From the NCBI RefSeq assembly GCF_007970185.1, contig NZ_CP042431.1, positions 992,001 to 1,056,000 of the forward strand: a stretch of 64,000 nucleotides of DNA, read 5' to 3'. Position 1 is the first letter of the stretch, and each line of letters opens with the position of its first letter. The notes under the pieces are model-generated. The model did no database searches and was not told the DNA's origin. It saw only the letters and a list, made by a program, of their open reading frames with translations. The translations under genes were made by a program, and so were the position numbers. Shown here piece after piece: positions 26,841-35,460 of the stretch. This DNA is from Pseudobacter ginsenosidimutans (GTDB taxonomy: Bacteria > Bacteroidota > Bacteroidia > Chitinophagales > Chitinophagaceae).

Positions 26841-26866
26841 CTATTCCGAATGATTAACTAAGATAC

Positions 26867-28288
26867 TTATTTGAAAGAAGTCCAACCTTGCCACCAGGTA
26901 GACTCAGGGCCGGAAGCTCCAACTGCACCTCTGAAATTCACCTGATCAAAACCTGAAGCAAGTTTAGCATCAGAGAAATCAGCAGCGCCTGCAGCGGTCA
27001 GCGGAGAGCCTGCCTGAGGAATGAAGTTAGGTCCATCATACTTGAATGGATTGGTCAGTTTCAGCTCATCGTTTGTTGCATAGATGAGGTTATTCTTGGC
27101 AGGCTCATTGAACCATGTTTGCATGGCAGCCAGTCCCCAATCAGCACCTGAAGCATTCTTTACATAATCCAGCGGCTTTGCACAACCGGAGATGCTCACG
27201 TTCTTCAACACCAGTTTATTGCTGGTAGCGTTAGCGCTGGTAGGGTTGCCTTTGGAGTCATCGATCAGGATACCGATAGGCCATCCCATGATCACAGAGT
27301 TGAAAATAGAGATGGAAGAATTACGACGGATCTGTGCAGCAGCCAGGAAGAGACTGTTACCTACGTTGTTTGTTGCAGCACGGGGACCGATCACAGTCAT
27401 GTTGCTGTACACAGCACCGGTTTGCGGCGTATTGGTAGTACCGTTAGCGTCGTTATCACTTTCAAATCCTTCCACTTTGGAGATGTCGGCGCGGCTAGAA
27501 TCTCTCAGTACGATACCATACTGAACTTTTCCAGTGTAACCGTTATCTGTATCGAAATCGTCATCAAGTGTTTTGTAGGTAACGATATGTTTCAGGTTCA
27601 CTGTACCACCAAAGCATTCGATGGCGTCATCCAGCGCATAAGAGATCTGAACATACTCGATAGTTGTACCACGACCAACAGCGCCCAGTGTAAGACTGTT
27701 CAGCTCTTTATCGGGCAGGAACGCAAAACCAGCATACTCGATCCTTGCATATTTAAGGATACCTGAGTTATCATTGTCGTTAGGAGCACCTTCTCCGCCG
27801 TACAGACCATAACCGGCACCGTTGTTCACGTTACCTTCGATCTCGCCGATACCGCTGCGTCCGTTATAGGTTGCATTGGTGGATGCGTTTCCGAGAATTA
27901 CCACACCACCCCAGTCTCCGGCTCTTCTGTTAGCCTCAGCAGCTTCTGATGTAAAAACGATGGGTTTGTCTGCAGTGCCTTCAGCGTTGATCTTTGCACC
28001 TCTGGTAATTACCAGTGTTCCTTTGGTAGCCAGCTCACCGTAAACAGTGATGCCAGGTTTAACAGTGAAAGTAGCGCCATTGGTTACATACACCATGTTG
28101 CGCAGGATGTATTTCTTGGAAGGATCATCCAGGGTTACAGATGAAGTAAGCGTTCCTTCAATGATCACTTCATTACCATTGCCACCATTGTTGCCACCAC
28201 CGTTGCCGTCACCGTCAACTTCGATCTTACGGCAACTGGTTGCGATCAGAGCAGTGAGCGCGGCCAGCATTAAAAAGGACTTTTTCAT
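26867..28288 (-). CDS. Surface lipoprotein with right-handed beta-helix-like repeats
   Basis: This 473-residue protein has a lipobox-like ATSC (Cys19) followed by a Gly/Asn-rich linker (DGNGGGNNGGNGNEV), the layout of exported Bacteroidota lipoproteins. The body has parallel beta-helix-like features: GVVILGNASTNATYNGR, NSGILKYARIEYAG and TIEYVQISYALDDAIECFGG. It lies 47 nt downstream of the TonB receptor and is its likely partner, perhaps a substrate-binding or processing protein at the surface. The phosphate context is inferred from neighbours; there is no recognisable catalytic motif. Confidence 0.75.
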   Translation of the reverse strand: MKKSFLMLAALTALIATSCRKIEVDGDGNGGGNNGGNGNEVIIEGTLTSSVTLDDPSKKYILRNMVYVTNGATFTVKPGITVYGELATKGTLVITRGAKINAEGTADKPIVFTSEAAEANRRAGDWGGVVILGNASTNATYNGRSGIGEIEGNVNNGAGYGLYGGEGAPNDNDNSGILKYARIEYAGFAFLPDKELNSLTLGAVGRGTTIEYVQISYALDDAIECFGGTVNLKHIVTYKTLDDDFDTDNGYTGKVQYGIVLRDSSRADISKVEGFESDNDANGTTNTPQTGAVYSNMTVIGPRAATNNVGNSLFLAAAQIRRNSSISIFNSVIMGWPIGILIDDSKGNPTSANATSNKLVLKNVSISGCAKPLDYVKNASGADWGLAAMQTWFNEPAKNNLIYATNDELKLTNPFKYDGPNFIPQAGSPLTAAGAADFSDAKLASGFDQVNFRGAVGASGPESTWWQGWTSFK

Positions 28289-28335
28289 TATCGCGTCGTT
28301 TAGAATTTTTAGTATTGTATTTGTTGAGTAGCAGT

Positions 28336-31134
28336 TTAGAAGTTGTATCCGAATGTGAGACTCACATTGGTGCCATAATTACGTTTGATGGAGATCACAT
28401 CTTCAGGATTTCCTTTTTTGAATCCTTCATTGTCGTTCAGGTTCTGATAGAAATAGGCCCTTTGGTTGAGTATATCAGAAACATTGAGCCTGATCTCACC
28501 TTTCTTATCGAGCACTTTCTTTGAAACCTGCAAATCCAGCAGTGGCCTCGGTGCTTCCCAGATTCCAGGCATCTCATCATTACCTACATAAAGGATGCGG
28601 CGACCAATCTGATTGAAGAGAAGCGTAGCACTCCAACCTGATTGCTCCTGATCATATTGTAATGATACATTGGCTACATAAGGCGACTGTCCTTGCAGAG
28701 GACGATCAAGTTTGGCGCCCTTCTCACCGGTAACCCGGCTATAGATATAGGCGATGTTTGACTGTATGGTGAAGTTTTTAAACCCATTGATGAAATCTAG
28801 TTTCTTTCTCACCTCGATCTCTGCACCATAGTTCTTTGCTTTTTGTGCATTAATGAAGTTGAAGGCATTACTGCTACCAGCACCAGTCTGGTTAAACATT
28901 TGTTCGATAGGATCTTCAAACTGTTTGTAGAATACACCTACCGTGAAAACCTCCCCGGAACGGGGATACAGCTCATAACGAAGATCCAGGTTCGTGATCT
29001 TTGTACGCTTAAGATTGGGATTACCCACCACTGATGCACCAAGTTCGAAGTCATAGAAAGCAAGGTTGGATAGTTCGCGGAACTCAGGTCTTACAATTGT
29101 TTGCGAAGCCGATAAGCGGATATTTGTAAGGTTATTGAGTTTGAAAGTTGCGTTCACAGCAGGCAACCAGTCCGTAACCCTTGTATTCACATGGCGAGTA
29201 TCCTTTGGGTCAACACTTCCTACCAGTTGATCAAAATCTTCGATCCTCACTCCCCATACAACACGCAGCCAATCATTGAACTGGTTATCCATTTGCAGAT
29301 AACCGGCATTCAGGATTGAATTCGCGAGATAGCGAAAATTCTTTTCGCTGTATTCCTCAAATCCGAATCCGTTGCCACCGAAATTCTCAGGAGCAAAAAC
29401 CTGGTCAGCAGGCAATCCTTTCAATGCATTGTTGGAGCCGGGAGGCAGTACGATAGAGAAAGGTCTTGCATTGTACAAACGGTCTTTCACCTGGAAAAGG
29501 TATCCGCCTTTTACAGTCTGCACATTGTCGAATAATTTGAAAGTAGTGCTCCAGTCGCTTCCTGCATTGTACAGGTAATCGCTGAGATTGGAATAGAAGA
29601 TACTTCCGGAGCGCTGTGAGTTGGATGCGCTCATCAGCAATTGCCAGTCACCATTGGATTCCTGGTTATACTGGATCCTGCGTTGGAAAGGAATGTATTG
29701 ATCGAGAATAGAAAAGCTACCATACCATTTCAGTTTGGAAGAGATGGCGCTGAAATTATGGTCGCCGGTCAACTGAGTGTTAAATAAGGTATTGTTCTTG
29801 AAACTAAGTTCAGTGGCGCGGATCGGAGCAAAGAACTCATAGTCATATCCGGTTCTCTGTGTTGTGTAATCAGTAGAATTGATATTGAAGATATTCTTTA
29901 CAGAGATCTTGTGATTGTTATTCAACTGAACAGCCAGGTTTGCCATAGCTCCCCAAAGCACTTCCCTGCTGTACTTGATATTGTTATACTGGTAAGACGA
30001 ATCCGCCTGTTTCAACGGGTTTCCCGGTACCAATGTAACGTTGTAGACATTATTGTCGAAAGCCAGACGCTTGGCATTGTTGGCATAAGTAAGTGCGAAC
30101 ACTCCACCTATTTTCTTGTCGAAGAGTGTACCGCTGAAACCACCACTGGCCTGCAGCGACATATTCAAAGGAGCGCTGCCTTTGCTGGCGGTCCAGATAT
30201 TCGGGAACTTACTACCCCACTGTGCTTTTTCGGCTTCACTTAAAGTATTACCTCTGAAAGCGCTTTTGGCTGGCATACCTGATGGTAAAGCTCTTGCGCC
30301 ATCATCGATACCGATGAAATCAAGGTCTCCTCCTTTATAAGTATAGAAATCCTGACCGATGGTTTGTGTATTGAAACCGGTACCAACCTGGATATTGAAG
30401 AAATTCTTTGAAGGGATATCGCGTGTATTGATCTGGATCAGACCACCAGCCCACTCGCCGCTCATTTCAGGAACGAAGGCTTTGTTGATGATGATATTGT
30501 CCAGCATCGCTGCAGGGAAGATATCGAAGGAGAAAGTCTTTCTGTCTGGTTCTGTACTGGAGAGCTGAACGCCGTTCAGCATCGCCATATTGTAACGGTC
30601 GCTCAGACCGCGCACCACCAGGTATTTTCCATCGATGATACTGCTACCTGGAATACGTTTCAAAACCTCACCGGTGTTCTTATCAGGAGAACGGCGGATA
30701 GATTCAGCAGAGATCACAGAAGCTACCGTATTGGTGTTCTTCTGGAACTGAATAAGGGAAGCTGTGGTTTCCTTTACACCTGATCTACGGTTAGCCGTTA
30801 CTGTTACAGTATTGAGGCTTTTTCCGGAATTCTCAAGGATGAAGATCTGGTCCAGCACCTGACCGGCAGTTACTTCAACATCATCAATCGTTTTGGGATC
30901 GTATCCTACTGCAGACAATACCAGCTGGTATTTTTTGCCGGCCTGGAGATTGAGGGTGAAAAGGCCATCCACATCTGTGGTAGTACCGCCCTGGGATCCG
31001 GTGATCTTCACTGATACTCCGGGAAGGGGCTCATTCTTGTTGTTCAACACTTTGCCGGCTATTTTTCCGGTTTGGGCGAATGAAACTAAAACGAGGCTAA
31101 TCAAAGCAATAAAAAGAAGGAACTTTTTGCTCAC
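28336..31134 (-). CDS. TonB-dependent outer membrane receptor (phosphate locus)
   Basis: This 932-residue receptor has a signal peptide, then a carboxypeptidase-D regulatory-like domain (GKIAGKVLNNKNEPLPGVSV, residues 23-115), a plug (VLKRIPGSSIIDGKYLVVRG and the following GVQLSSTEPDRKTFSFDIFP), and a beta-barrel ending in aromatic GYNF. The start is GTG at 31134. It is the first gene of a two-gene operon with the beta-helix lipoprotein. Its promoter has a -7 element (31156-31163) with an array of four 11-bp repeats immediately upstream, as expected of PhoB control. The ligand is probably a phosphorus compound, by context only. Confidence 0.88.
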   Translation of the reverse strand: MSKKFLLFIALISLVLVSFAQTGKIAGKVLNNKNEPLPGVSVKITGSQGGTTTDVDGLFTLNLQAGKKYQLVLSAVGYDPKTIDDVEVTAGQVLDQIFILENSGKSLNTVTVTANRRSGVKETTASLIQFQKNTNTVASVISAESIRRSPDKNTGEVLKRIPGSSIIDGKYLVVRGLSDRYNMAMLNGVQLSSTEPDRKTFSFDIFPAAMLDNIIINKAFVPEMSGEWAGGLIQINTRDIPSKNFFNIQVGTGFNTQTIGQDFYTYKGGDLDFIGIDDGARALPSGMPAKSAFRGNTLSEAEKAQWGSKFPNIWTASKGSAPLNMSLQASGGFSGTLFDKKIGGVFALTYANNAKRLAFDNNVYNVTLVPGNPLKQADSSYQYNNIKYSREVLWGAMANLAVQLNNNHKISVKNIFNINSTDYTTQRTGYDYEFFAPIRATELSFKNNTLFNTQLTGDHNFSAISSKLKWYGSFSILDQYIPFQRRIQYNQESNGDWQLLMSASNSQRSGSIFYSNLSDYLYNAGSDWSTTFKLFDNVQTVKGGYLFQVKDRLYNARPFSIVLPPGSNNALKGLPADQVFAPENFGGNGFGFEEYSEKNFRYLANSILNAGYLQMDNQFNDWLRVVWGVRIEDFDQLVGSVDPKDTRHVNTRVTDWLPAVNATFKLNNLTNIRLSASQTIVRPEFRELSNLAFYDFELGASVVGNPNLKRTKITNLDLRYELYPRSGEVFTVGVFYKQFEDPIEQMFNQTGAGSSNAFNFINAQKAKNYGAEIEVRKKLDFINGFKNFTIQSNIAYIYSRVTGEKGAKLDRPLQGQSPYVANVSLQYDQEQSGWSATLLFNQIGRRILYVGNDEMPGIWEAPRPLLDLQVSKKVLDKKGEIRLNVSDILNQRAYFYQNLNDNEGFKKGNPEDVISIKRNYGTNVSLTFGYNF

Positions 31135-31155
31135 AACAGTCTATTTAATGTGCGG

Positions 31156-31163
31156 CAAAAGTA
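31156..31163 (-). promoter_or_regulatory. -7 element of TonB receptor promoter
   Basis: The minus strand reads TACTTTTG followed by C. The repeat array A begins about 10 bp further upstream, in the place of the -33 element. Confidence 0.6.
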
Positions 31164-31172
31164 TCTGCGTCC

Positions 31173-31214
31173 TATTATCGGTATGTTACCGGAATATTAC
31201 CGAATTGTTAACTG
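31173..31214. promoter_or_regulatory. PHO-box-like array A: four 11-bp direct repeats
   Basis: The TTA cores start at 31175, 31186, 31197 and 31208, exactly 11 bp apart, with units TATTATCGG, TGTTACCGG, TATTACCGA and TTGTTAACTGG. A direct-repeat array with an 11-bp period over the -35 region is the arrangement of PhoB boxes in other bacteria. Confidence 0.65.
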
Positions 31215-31231
31215 GAAAACGACGCGGCTCC

Positions 31232-31276
31232 AATGTTACGGTAATGTTACGCAAACGTTATCCCAATATTACCAGA
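31232..31276. promoter_or_regulatory. PHO-box-like array B: four 11-bp direct repeats
   Basis: Cores TTAC, TTAC, TTAT and TTAC start at 31236, 31247, 31258 and 31269, exactly 11 bp apart, in units AATGTTACGG, AATGTTACGC, AACGTTATCC and AATATTACCA. The orientation is the same as array A. It lies 28 bp from array A, out of its 11-bp phase. Confidence 0.65.
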
Positions 31277-31292
31277 TCAGCCAAAACCCTTA

Positions 31293-32603
31293 TCAGAACC
31301 GGAATTGCAAACGGCAGGTAAAAACATCATCTTCCAGATCATCTGTATAACCATTAAGTGAAGTAGATTCATTTGTTACGCGGTCATACCACAAAAACAG
31401 TTTCAGGTTTTGATTGATATAATGCACATATCCGAAACCGAGTGTGTTGTATTTTATATCAGCAGGTGTAAGATTTCTTCCGGGCTCACCAATTTGTTTT
31501 CCTTTTACTGCAGTGTTGGGATCGTACCAATCATATTTCACTACCAACTGGTGAGATGTATTTACTATATGTTGAAGAAAGCAAATGAAAGCACCATCGA
31601 ACTTTCTTTGATAGAATGGCTCGTTGGTGAGTGTGCCTGGCGTTTCTGTAGTATTCGCATAGGCGGTCTGGTTACCAAACCAGTATTCGCCGCGAAGCTC
31701 GGTATTACCCCATTTTGTTTTGAGTTTCCACTGCATGTCTGTGCCACGGTATTCGCGGGGCGACTTACTGTCGATATTATCTTCAGCAGAATCCACCAGG
31801 AATTGTTTGCCTGAAGCGCCATCGCCCATCTTATAAATATATTTGGTAGGGCTGGCCAGTCCTCCCTGAAGAATGGACAAACCTCCGGATAGTGTGAGCT
31901 TAGACGTTATAGGGTAAGGCTTCAATCCAACATGTGCAATGATATCTTTATAACTATCGTATTCATTGGGGCCGGTCATGCCCTGCCCGTTGAAAGCGCC
32001 CACATCTATTTTGAGATATCTGAGCGGATGATTTTTTACACGGGGAGAAAAAGATAACATGGCGCCGAGATCACGTTCCGTTCTCATGAGGATCTGGCTC
32101 ATGCGGCCACGCTCGGGGGCCTCACGGTCGGAGGAAGAAAGGTTGATCTCATATCCGAAGGGGCGGGCAAACATACCGCCTGTTACCATGAAGAGCTGCC
32201 ATTTGTTTTCGAATACCCTTCCCCAGAGGTCGCGTATATTGACACCTCTTTCCGTTCCATCGAACTGAATGGCGAAATGCACGGTGGGTTGGTCCTTTTC
32301 ATTATAGTGTGCATAATCGAACCTTACCCGGCCACGGCGGAGCATAAAACGGTTGTTGGACCGGGGAGCAAAATCACCGCCGCTATATCCCTTGGCGCCT
32401 TTTGAACCGGCCACCTGGAATTGCGGCTGCATGTAACCACCGATGATCAGGTGATCGAAACGTTTGAACAGGGAGAGCATGCCCCGGCCCATATCCTGCG
32501 TAGTATCGATCATATCCATAAGAAATTGAGCTTCAGACTTTTGAGCTATAAGAAGCAAGCCGGCCAATAACGCCATTCTGGGTATCCGTAACAATTTCTT
32601 CAT
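31293..32603 (-). CDS. Phosphate-selective porin O/P family protein
   Basis: This 436-residue outer-membrane barrel starts at MKKLLRIPRM with a signal peptide cut after KSEA. Family features include RFMLRRGRVRFDYAHY, a periodic aromatic barrel pattern, and the C-terminal phenylalanine in TCRLQFRF. OprP/OprO porins conduct phosphate and polyphosphate. The gene precedes the TonB receptor on the same strand and diverges from the DUF47-PiT pair. Its own -7 element is at 32623-32630. Confidence 0.88.
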   Translation of the reverse strand: MKKLLRIPRMALLAGLLLIAQKSEAQFLMDMIDTTQDMGRGMLSLFKRFDHLIIGGYMQPQFQVAGSKGAKGYSGGDFAPRSNNRFMLRRGRVRFDYAHYNEKDQPTVHFAIQFDGTERGVNIRDLWGRVFENKWQLFMVTGGMFARPFGYEINLSSSDREAPERGRMSQILMRTERDLGAMLSFSPRVKNHPLRYLKIDVGAFNGQGMTGPNEYDSYKDIIAHVGLKPYPITSKLTLSGGLSILQGGLASPTKYIYKMGDGASGKQFLVDSAEDNIDSKSPREYRGTDMQWKLKTKWGNTELRGEYWFGNQTAYANTTETPGTLTNEPFYQRKFDGAFICFLQHIVNTSHQLVVKYDWYDPNTAVKGKQIGEPGRNLTPADIKYNTLGFGYVHYINQNLKLFLWYDRVTNESTSLNGYTDDLEDDVFTCRLQFRF

Positions 32604-32622
32604 ACTATGGTAACATTGCCCG

Positions 32623-32630
32623 CAAAGGTA
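32623..32630 (-). promoter_or_regulatory. -7 element of porin promoter
   Basis: The minus strand reads TACCTTTG followed by C, 19 nt before the porin ATG. TTAAGG (32641), TTAAGA (32653) and TTACCA (32664), at 12- and 11-bp steps, lie just upstream and are weaker copies of the repeat seen at the TonB receptor promoter. Confidence 0.5.
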
Positions 32631-32703
32631 AGTGGTCAATTTAAGGTCATTGTTAAGAAATTATTACCAATTCACCTCTTCTTAATCTCCGGTTTAATAG
32701 TTC

Positions 32704-32711
32704 TATTTTTG
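32704..32711 (+). promoter_or_regulatory. -7 element of DUF47-PiT promoter
   Basis: TATTTTTG followed by C is a perfect -7 consensus, 16 nt before the ATG of the DUF47 gene. Confidence 0.6.
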
Positions 32712-32727
32712 CGCAAATTATGATCAA

Positions 32728-33375
32728 ATGGGCTTGAATTCCATCATGAAGATCTTTATGCCGAAAGACAAGATTTTCTATTCATTGTTTGAGCAGGTAG
32801 CGCATACGGTAGCAAAAATGGGTAAACTCATGAAGGAAGTGGTTACAGAACCAGACTTCGACAAGAGAGCCGCCATCATCGCCCAGATAGAAGACCTTGA
32901 ACATGTGAACGATGATTTCACGCATAAAATTTTCACTGAGCTCGGCCGCAACTTCATTACTCCTTTCGACCGTGAGGACATTCACTATCTGGCAACCGCC
33001 CTGGATGATATTGCCGACTATATTTTCTCCTCTGCCAAGAAGATCAACTTCTATAAAGTGAATCCAAACGACCAGGGCATTCAGAAAATGGCAGACCTGA
33101 TTGAGCAGGGATCCGAGCAGATCAAGAATGCTGTGATCGAACTGCGCAACATGAAGAATATGCGCCGCATCACAGATGCACTTGTAAAGGTGAACAGCAT
33201 CGAAAATCAGGCTGATGATATTTTTGATATGAGTATCGACCGTTTGTTCGAAACTGAGCCCGACGCCAAAGAGGTGATCAAGAAAAGAGAGATCTACCAG
33301 GTGTTGGAGATCGTTACTGACAAGTGTGAGGACGCTGCAAACGTGATCGAATCAATTATCATTAAATACGCATAA
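32728..33375 (+). CDS. DUF47 (PhoU-like) phosphate transport regulator
   Basis: This 215-residue all-helical protein of the DUF47/PhoU-like family has a conserved start around IFMPKDKIFYSLFEQVA, with the acidic metal-contact motifs DLEHVNDDFTHKI and later NSIENQADDIFDMSI and DKCEDAANVIE. It sits 11 nt upstream of the PiT transporter gene and is its usual cytoplasmic partner, thought to control transport activity. An internal ATG at 32746 is possible. Confidence 0.92.
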   Translation: MGLNSIMKIFMPKDKIFYSLFEQVAHTVAKMGKLMKEVVTEPDFDKRAAIIAQIEDLEHVNDDFTHKIFTELGRNFITPFDREDIHYLATALDDIADYIFSSAKKINFYKVNPNDQGIQKMADLIEQGSEQIKNAVIELRNMKNMRRITDALVKVNSIENQADDIFDMSIDRLFETEPDAKEVIKKREIYQVLEIVTDKCEDAANVIESIIIKYA

Positions 33376-33386
33376 CCTGAGCCTAT

Positions 33387-34409
33387 ATGACTTTTCTGGT
33401 TGTCATTATTGTACTGGCTCTGGTTTTTGATTACATCAATGGTTTCCATGATGCAGCCAATTCCATAGCCACTATTGTGTCTACGAAAGTACTAACGCCC
33501 TTCCAGGCAGTACTGTGGGCAGCGGTTTTCAACTTCGCTGCTTTTTTTATTGCAAAATATTGGATTGGAGAATTCAAGATCGGTAATTCATTTGCGAAGA
33601 GTATCAATGAGCATTTCATTACACTTCCGGTGATCTTTTCCGCATTGATCGCAGCCATTACCTGGAACCTCCTCACATGGTGGTTCGGGATCCCTTCCTC
33701 CTCTTCACACACATTGCTGGGAGGCTTTATGGGAGCGGCTTTGGCGCATGTGGGTCATTTTGCCCAGGATGGTCATAGCGTGATCAACTACAGTGTGGTG
33801 ATTCCTATCTTCCTCTTCATTTTCGGTGCACCACTATTGGGCATGATTGTGTCTCTCATCATAACACTGATCATCGTCAATATCTGCCGGCGGGCCAATC
33901 CGTACAAGGCCGATAGCTGGTTCAGAAGATTGCAGCTGGTTTCTTCTGCGCTCTTCAGTCTCGGCCACGGTAGTAACGATGCCCAGAAAGTTTTGGGTTT
34001 GATCGCTGCCGCGATGGTGGCGCAGGGACAGATCGATAGCATTAAAGATGTTCCGGATTGGGTACCCCTGGCCTGTTTCACTGCCATTGCCATTGGTACC
34101 ATGAGTGGTGGCTGGAAGATCGTAAAAACAATGGGAAGCCGTATCACCAAGGTTACTCCTCTTGAGGGTGTTGCTGCAGAAACAGCAGGCGCCGCTACGC
34201 TGTTCCTCACTGAGCACCTGGGTATTCCGGTGAGTACCACCCATACCATCACTGGCGCCATCATGGGTGTGGGAGCAACCAAACGCCTGTCTGCAGTGCG
34301 TTGGGGCGTTACCATCAATCTGCTCTGGGCCTGGATCCTCACTATTCCGGTGAGCATGGTACTGGCTGCTATCACATATTATATTACCAAGCTGGTAATG
34401 CATTTATAA
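33387..34409 (+). CDS. Inorganic phosphate transporter, PiT family
   Basis: This 340-residue integral membrane protein carries the two duplicated PiT signatures, NGFHDAANSIATIVSTKVL near residue 19 and SLGHGSNDAQKVLGLIAA near residue 191. It has about ten membrane helices and the conserved GIPSSSSHTLLGG and GIPVSTTHTITGAIMG. It imports phosphate (as a metal-phosphate complex, with protons in well-studied members). It is the second gene of DUF47-PiT. Confidence 0.95.
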   Translation: MTFLVVIIVLALVFDYINGFHDAANSIATIVSTKVLTPFQAVLWAAVFNFAAFFIAKYWIGEFKIGNSFAKSINEHFITLPVIFSALIAAITWNLLTWWFGIPSSSSHTLLGGFMGAALAHVGHFAQDGHSVINYSVVIPIFLFIFGAPLLGMIVSLIITLIIVNICRRANPYKADSWFRRLQLVSSALFSLGHGSNDAQKVLGLIAAAMVAQGQIDSIKDVPDWVPLACFTAIAIGTMSGGWKIVKTMGSRITKVTPLEGVAAETAGAATLFLTEHLGIPVSTTHTITGAIMGVGATKRLSAVRWGVTINLLWAWILTIPVSMVLAAITYYITKLVMHL

Positions 34410-34440
34410 GAGGCAAAGACTAACAGTCTTTAGTCCTTCG

Positions 34441-34487
34441 AAGAGGGCTTTTTCACATCCAATACCGAAGTGAAGAAGCCCTCTTCT
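34441..34487 (+). terminator. Hairpin after PiT gene
   Basis: Arms of 17 nt at 34441-34457 and 34471-34487 pair with one G-T wobble around a 13-nt loop. The left arm holds five T. It is a likely terminator for the DUF47-PiT operon. The 3' side is followed by TGTAATTTTA. Confidence 0.6.
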
Positions 34488-34571
34488 GTAATTTTAGCCG
34501 TATTTCTGGCGCTTTCTTATTATTTTGAGCATTCATTCAGCCAATTATACTCATTAAAACTGCTTTATCTG

Positions 34572-35438
34572 ATGAAAGGAATAATTCTGGCAGGAGGTTC
34601 CGGTACAAGGCTGCACCCTATAACCTACGCTATCAGCAAGCAGATCATGCCTATCTACGATAAGCCCATGATCTACTACCCGCTGTCTACCCTCATGCTG
34701 GCAGGGATTAAAGAGATCTTGATCATTTCTACTCCCTACGATCTCCCTCAATTCAAAAGATTATTGGGAGACGGTGCTCAGTGGGGACTGCAATTCTCTT
34801 ATGCTGAACAGGCCGTTCCGAACGGACTGGCACAGGCTTTTGTGATCGGCGCCGATTTTATCGGTAAAGACAATGTAGCATTGGTGCTGGGAGATAATAT
34901 CTTCTACGGCGCAGGCCTGGGCGAGCAACTGGCCAGGAACACACAACCCGATGGCGGCATCGTGTACGCTTATCATGTGAGCGATCCCGAACGCTATGGA
35001 GTGGTTGAATTCGATAAGAACAAAAATGTGATCTCCATCGAAGAAAAGCCCGAAACACCCAAAAGCAATTATGCAGTGCCCGGTCTTTATTTCTACGATA
35101 ATGAAGTGGTGTCTATTGCCAAAGCATTGGAACCCAGCCCACGCGGAGAATACGAGATCACTGATGTAAATAAAGAATATCTTCGAAGAGGAAAACTGAA
35201 AGTATCGATACTGGACAGAGGCACTGCCTGGCTGGATACCGGAACTTTCGATTCACTGATGCAGGCTTCACAGTTTGTTCAGGTGATTGAACAAAGACAG
35301 GGGATCAAGATCGCCTGCATCGAAGAGATCGCTTACAGGAAAGGTTTCATCAACAGGGAACAACTGGAAGTGATGGCCAAACCCCTGCTGAAAAGCGGAT
35401 ATGGCCAATATCTGATGAACGTATTAAAAGAACAATAA
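34572..35438 (+). CDS. rfbA: Glucose-1-phosphate thymidylyltransferase
   Basis: This enzyme makes dTDP-glucose from dTTP and glucose-1-phosphate, the first step to dTDP-rhamnose and related surface sugars. The 288-residue form begins [20 protein letters not shown] (nucleotidyltransferase GGSGTRL), followed by [22 protein letters not shown] and [19 protein letters not shown]. An in-frame extension upstream to 34470 runs into the hairpin and is not needed. It is first of rfbA-galE. The rfbB, rfbC and rfbD genes are not in the window. Confidence 0.95.
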   Translation: MKGIILAGGSGTRLHPITYAISKQIMPIYDKPMIYYPLSTLMLAGIKEILIISTPYDLPQFKRLLGDGAQWGLQFSYAEQAVPNGLAQAFVIGADFIGKDNVALVLGDNIFYGAGLGEQLARNTQPDGGIVYAYHVSDPERYGVVEFDKNKNVISIEEKPETPKSNYAVPGLYFYDNEVVSIAKALEPSPRGEYEITDVNKEYLRRGKLKVSILDRGTAWLDTGTFDSLMQASQFVQVIEQRQGIKIACIEEIAYRKGFINREQLEVMAKPLLKSGYGQYLMNVLKEQ

Positions 35439-35460
35439 ACACCACTACTATTCATTACCA

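Larger units (their letters stand above)
26288..26866. other. 579-bp gap with three terminators and a candidate small RNA
   Basis: No credible protein frame is present. The gap has a rightward terminator after the glycosyltransferase, a leftward terminator at 26381-26412 that no annotated gene uses, and the leftward terminator of the phosphate operon at 26799-26840. The unexplained terminator implies an unannotated leftward transcript. Confidence 0.6.
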
